The translations under genes and the position numbers were made by a program. Positions 62,126 to 64,000 of a stretch of 64,000 bases of DNA are shown in pieces. Numbering within the stretch: the first letter of the stretch is position 1; each line of letters opens with the position of its first letter. Location: the NCBI GenBank assembly GCA_018136815.1, contig CM030936.1:4416474-4480473 (forward strand). The letters run 5' to 3'. Origin of the DNA: Isochrysis galbana. Its lineage: Eukaryota > Haptophyta > Isochrysidales > Isochrysidaceae. Below the pieces are notes generated by a model. The model was not told the origin of the DNA. It saw nothing but the letters and a program-made list of their open reading frames with translations, and did not search any database.

Positions 62126-62874
62126 TAAACCTTTTAATAGTCTCACCGCGCACGCAGCCGTGGACCCTCTACTTTCTACTCACGTAGGAAAACTTTCTAC
62201 ACCCCCACGCTCCCAGCCCTTCTCCCCCCGCCATCAGGCGGCTCCCCCCGTGCACTACTAGGGGGATTGGGGTGAAGGGCTTAGATATGGTCCGGTGGCC
62301 CGCGCCTCCCCCCGGTGATCTGTTCCCTCTCTTCCTCCTGTGTCTCCGAGTGGGCGGCGACCTCAGTCCCGACTTATCCTGTAAACAGATGCGGGACTTA
62401 CCTATTTTTCGGTGGGCGGAGCTCCGCTCCGCCCACCCCCTTCTCCGCGCTCTCTCTCCCCTCTCCTGCGGCACGCGCGATGGCGCGCCTGCGGCAGGCC
62501 TGCAGCTGCCCATTGGCGACCCTGGAGGCTCATGGAGGCCAGCTCAGGGGGCAGAGGAGGCTGGGGCTGGGCCCTGGCCTCCCCTGCCTCTCCCTCGCTG
62601 GCGCTCCTGAGCCTCAGGGGCCCCCACGCTGCACCTGTCTGCCTGTCGAACAGGGGGGGAGGAGGGGTTGGAGCAATGGGCTGGCCACGCCGGGCCAGGA
62701 TGGGCGAATCAGGCGAGCCTGTCAGTGGGAGAGAGGGTCAGCAGGGCAGTGGCCTCCTGGCAAGCCATCAGGCGTGCCAGGAGGATGGGTGGTTCCTCCC
62801 CCATGGCGGGGGAGGAGTGGAGAGAGGGGGGGGCTCGTGCCCCCCCATGGGCGAGCTAAGTATAAACTTAGTTG
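62126..62874 (+). repeat. 749-bp interspersed repeat, copy 2 (family B)
   Basis: Same length and orientation as 2469-3217 with very few substitutions, so a recent duplicate. Ends in CTAAGTATAAACTTAGTTG. Flanks differ completely: left TGATC, right CCCCATAATAATAA. Confidence 0.85.
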
Positions 62875-62878
62875 CCCC

Positions 62879-62904
62879 ATAATAATAATAATAATAATAA
62901 TAAT
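62879..62904 (+). repeat. (ATA)n microsatellite
   Basis: ATAATAATAATA array of about eight to nine triplets, immediately after the family B copy. Confidence 0.95.
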
Positions 62905-63379
62905 CAATGTTATATCCTAGCCAACCCCACTAGCTAATTGGACATAACGTCTCAGTCCCGGAATCCCGCCATGCCTGACGGGCCAAGTGTCCGAGTGATA
63001 CCGGGGGGTGGGGGCACTGCCCCCTCCCCTCGATATTTGTCCTCCCCCCAGTGCATGCACCGGCCCCGCGCACCCCAGCGCGTCCTCTCCTCGAGTCCAC
63101 GCTGGGGGAAAACCCCTTTCGGGTAAAAGCAACGCAGGGGGGGGGGGGGCATTCGTGAGATAGGAGCCCAGAAGCGCTAATCTCCCTCGCTAGAGCGAGT
63201 GGCCGCGGCGAGCCGCGGCCCTTCCCTCCTGGCTCTGGCGCCCCCGTCTTCTCTTACCCAAACGGGGCGAGAAGACACGTTTCTGCCGGAGGGGAGAGCT
63301 GCCGCTCCCCCCTCCCCTCCCTCTTCCCTTTTCCTCCTCTCTTCCCTGCGGCGGGGGCCCATGGCGCGCGCCTGCGGCC

Positions 63380-63766
63380 CCTCTTCAGGTCCCTAGGAGG
63401 CCGGCAGGGGCCTGGGAGCACAGCTCAGGGGGCAGGTGAGGCTGGGGCATGGCCCTGGCCCCTCCTGCCTCTCCCTCGCTGGCTCTCGAGCCCCTGCCAG
63501 TCGACTGGAGCTGGCTGGGGGGTCCTGATCAGGGGGGCCCAGGGGGAGGAGGGGCTGGTCAGAGGGATGGGCAGGCCACGACGGGCCAGGGCGGGCGAGT
63601 CAGGCGGGCCTGTGGGGAGAGGAATGGGTCAGCAGGGCTGTGTGCTCCTGGCAAGCCATCAGGCGTGCCAGGAGAGTGGGTGGTTCCTCCCCCATGGCAG
63701 GGGAGGAGTGGAGAGAGAGGTGGGCTCGTGCCCCCCCATGGGCGAACTAAGTATAAACTTAGTTGT
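63380..63766 (+). repeat. family B repeat, diverged third full-type copy
   Basis: Shares GCTCAGGGGGCAGGTGAGG-like, GGCCCTGGCC, GGCAAGCCATCAGGCGTGCC and the terminal arm GGGGAGGAGTGGAGAGAG through CTAAGTATAAACTTAGTTG with the other copies, but is clearly more diverged. After the end, TTAGTTGCCCCATAAGTGAT repeats a terminal motif. Confidence 0.7.
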
Positions 63767-63866
63767 TAGTTGCCCCATAAGTGATCTAAGTATAAGTATC
63801 ATCTAAGTTGACCATTGCAAAAACGTTAATGATACTTTCAATCGACGCTGTCATCCAATCGACGCT

Positions 63867-64000
63867 GTACAGGTACACGGAAAGATTATTGCAACACGTC
63901 TTGGCCGAGAAGACGCTGTCATCCACCTGGCCATCGGCCTAAACCCGATCCTCGTCAAAGCCGGAGCAACCACACGGGACATGATCATGGAGCATGAAGC
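63867..64000 (+). CDS. possible partial exon running off the right edge, unknown
   Basis: A frame open to the window end reads VQVHGKIIATRLGREDAVIH, then LAIGLNPILVKAGATTRDMI and MEHE. The regular hydrophobic pattern looks like a folded protein. A TGTACAG|G at 63872 could be an acceptor. Just upstream, ATCGACGCTGTCATCCA is tandemly repeated (63841-63870). No family is recognised. Confidence 0.3.

Overview
The window is nuclear DNA of a GC-rich unicellular eukaryote. The genes have short GT-AG introns (52 to 663 bp in the models below), TATA boxes, eukaryote-only domains (VPS13, chromodomain, tandem agenet/Tudor, JmjC cupin, WW+RRM) and long C, G, CT and GA tracts between genes. The style and the fragments that look like relatives of algal giant viruses suggest a microalga, most likely a haptophyte or similar secondary alga. 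That assignment is inference. One 100-bp assembly gap lies at 41320-41419.

Layout. 1-4.7 kb is a repeat-rich zone: the 3' part of a hAT transposase, a short decayed reading frame, a small secreted Cys-repeat protein and copies of several repeat families. 5.0-8.6 kb (-) is a four-exon tandem agenet/Tudor protein. 10.1-11.8 kb (-) is a PAN/Apple-like protein of unknown role. 13.1-15.3 kb (+) is a complete enolase with its own TATA box and a ~730-bp polypyrimidine leader. 16.8-18.0 kb (+) is a three-exon chromodomain protein. 18.7-19.0 kb (-) is a small coiled-coil protein. 19.2-19.6 kb (+) is a fragment resembling a giant-virus protein family. 20.3-22.7 kb (-) is a JmjC oxygenase-like protein. 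23.1-24.9 kb holds repeats and a pseudogene. 25.5-39.8 kb (-) is a giant VPS13 lipid-transfer protein (4546 aa, one 13.5-kb exon plus a 54-codon first exon) carrying ankyrin, PH, zinc-finger and GRAM modules. 40.5-43.6 kb is a second repeat zone with a clear TIR element. 44.3-46.3 kb (-) is a Ser/Pro-rich protein. 46.3-49.0 kb is a large CT/GA satellite block. 49-52.9 kb has decayed reading frames, tandem duplications and a foldback element. 52.9-53.7 kb (+) is a WW+RRM RNA-binding protein. 54.5-58.1 kb has repeats, an orphan 337-aa gene and a frameshifted ankyrin relic. 58.5-60.9 kb (+) is a protein with two cyclic-nucleotide-binding-like domains and its own TATA box. 61-64 kb is again repeats.

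The host genes are unrelated housekeeping, chromatin, RNA and membrane functions, each with its own promoter region; there is no operon logic. Two patterns run through the window. Most start codons are preceded on the coding strand by a C/CT-rich tract. At least five interspersed repeat families are shared between the ends and the middle of the window, some carrying broken coding exons. The unusual items are the VPS13 domain architecture, the giant-virus-like fragment, the secreted Cys-repeat gene with a broken copy 55 kb away, and two foldback elements built from short GTAT-containing motifs.
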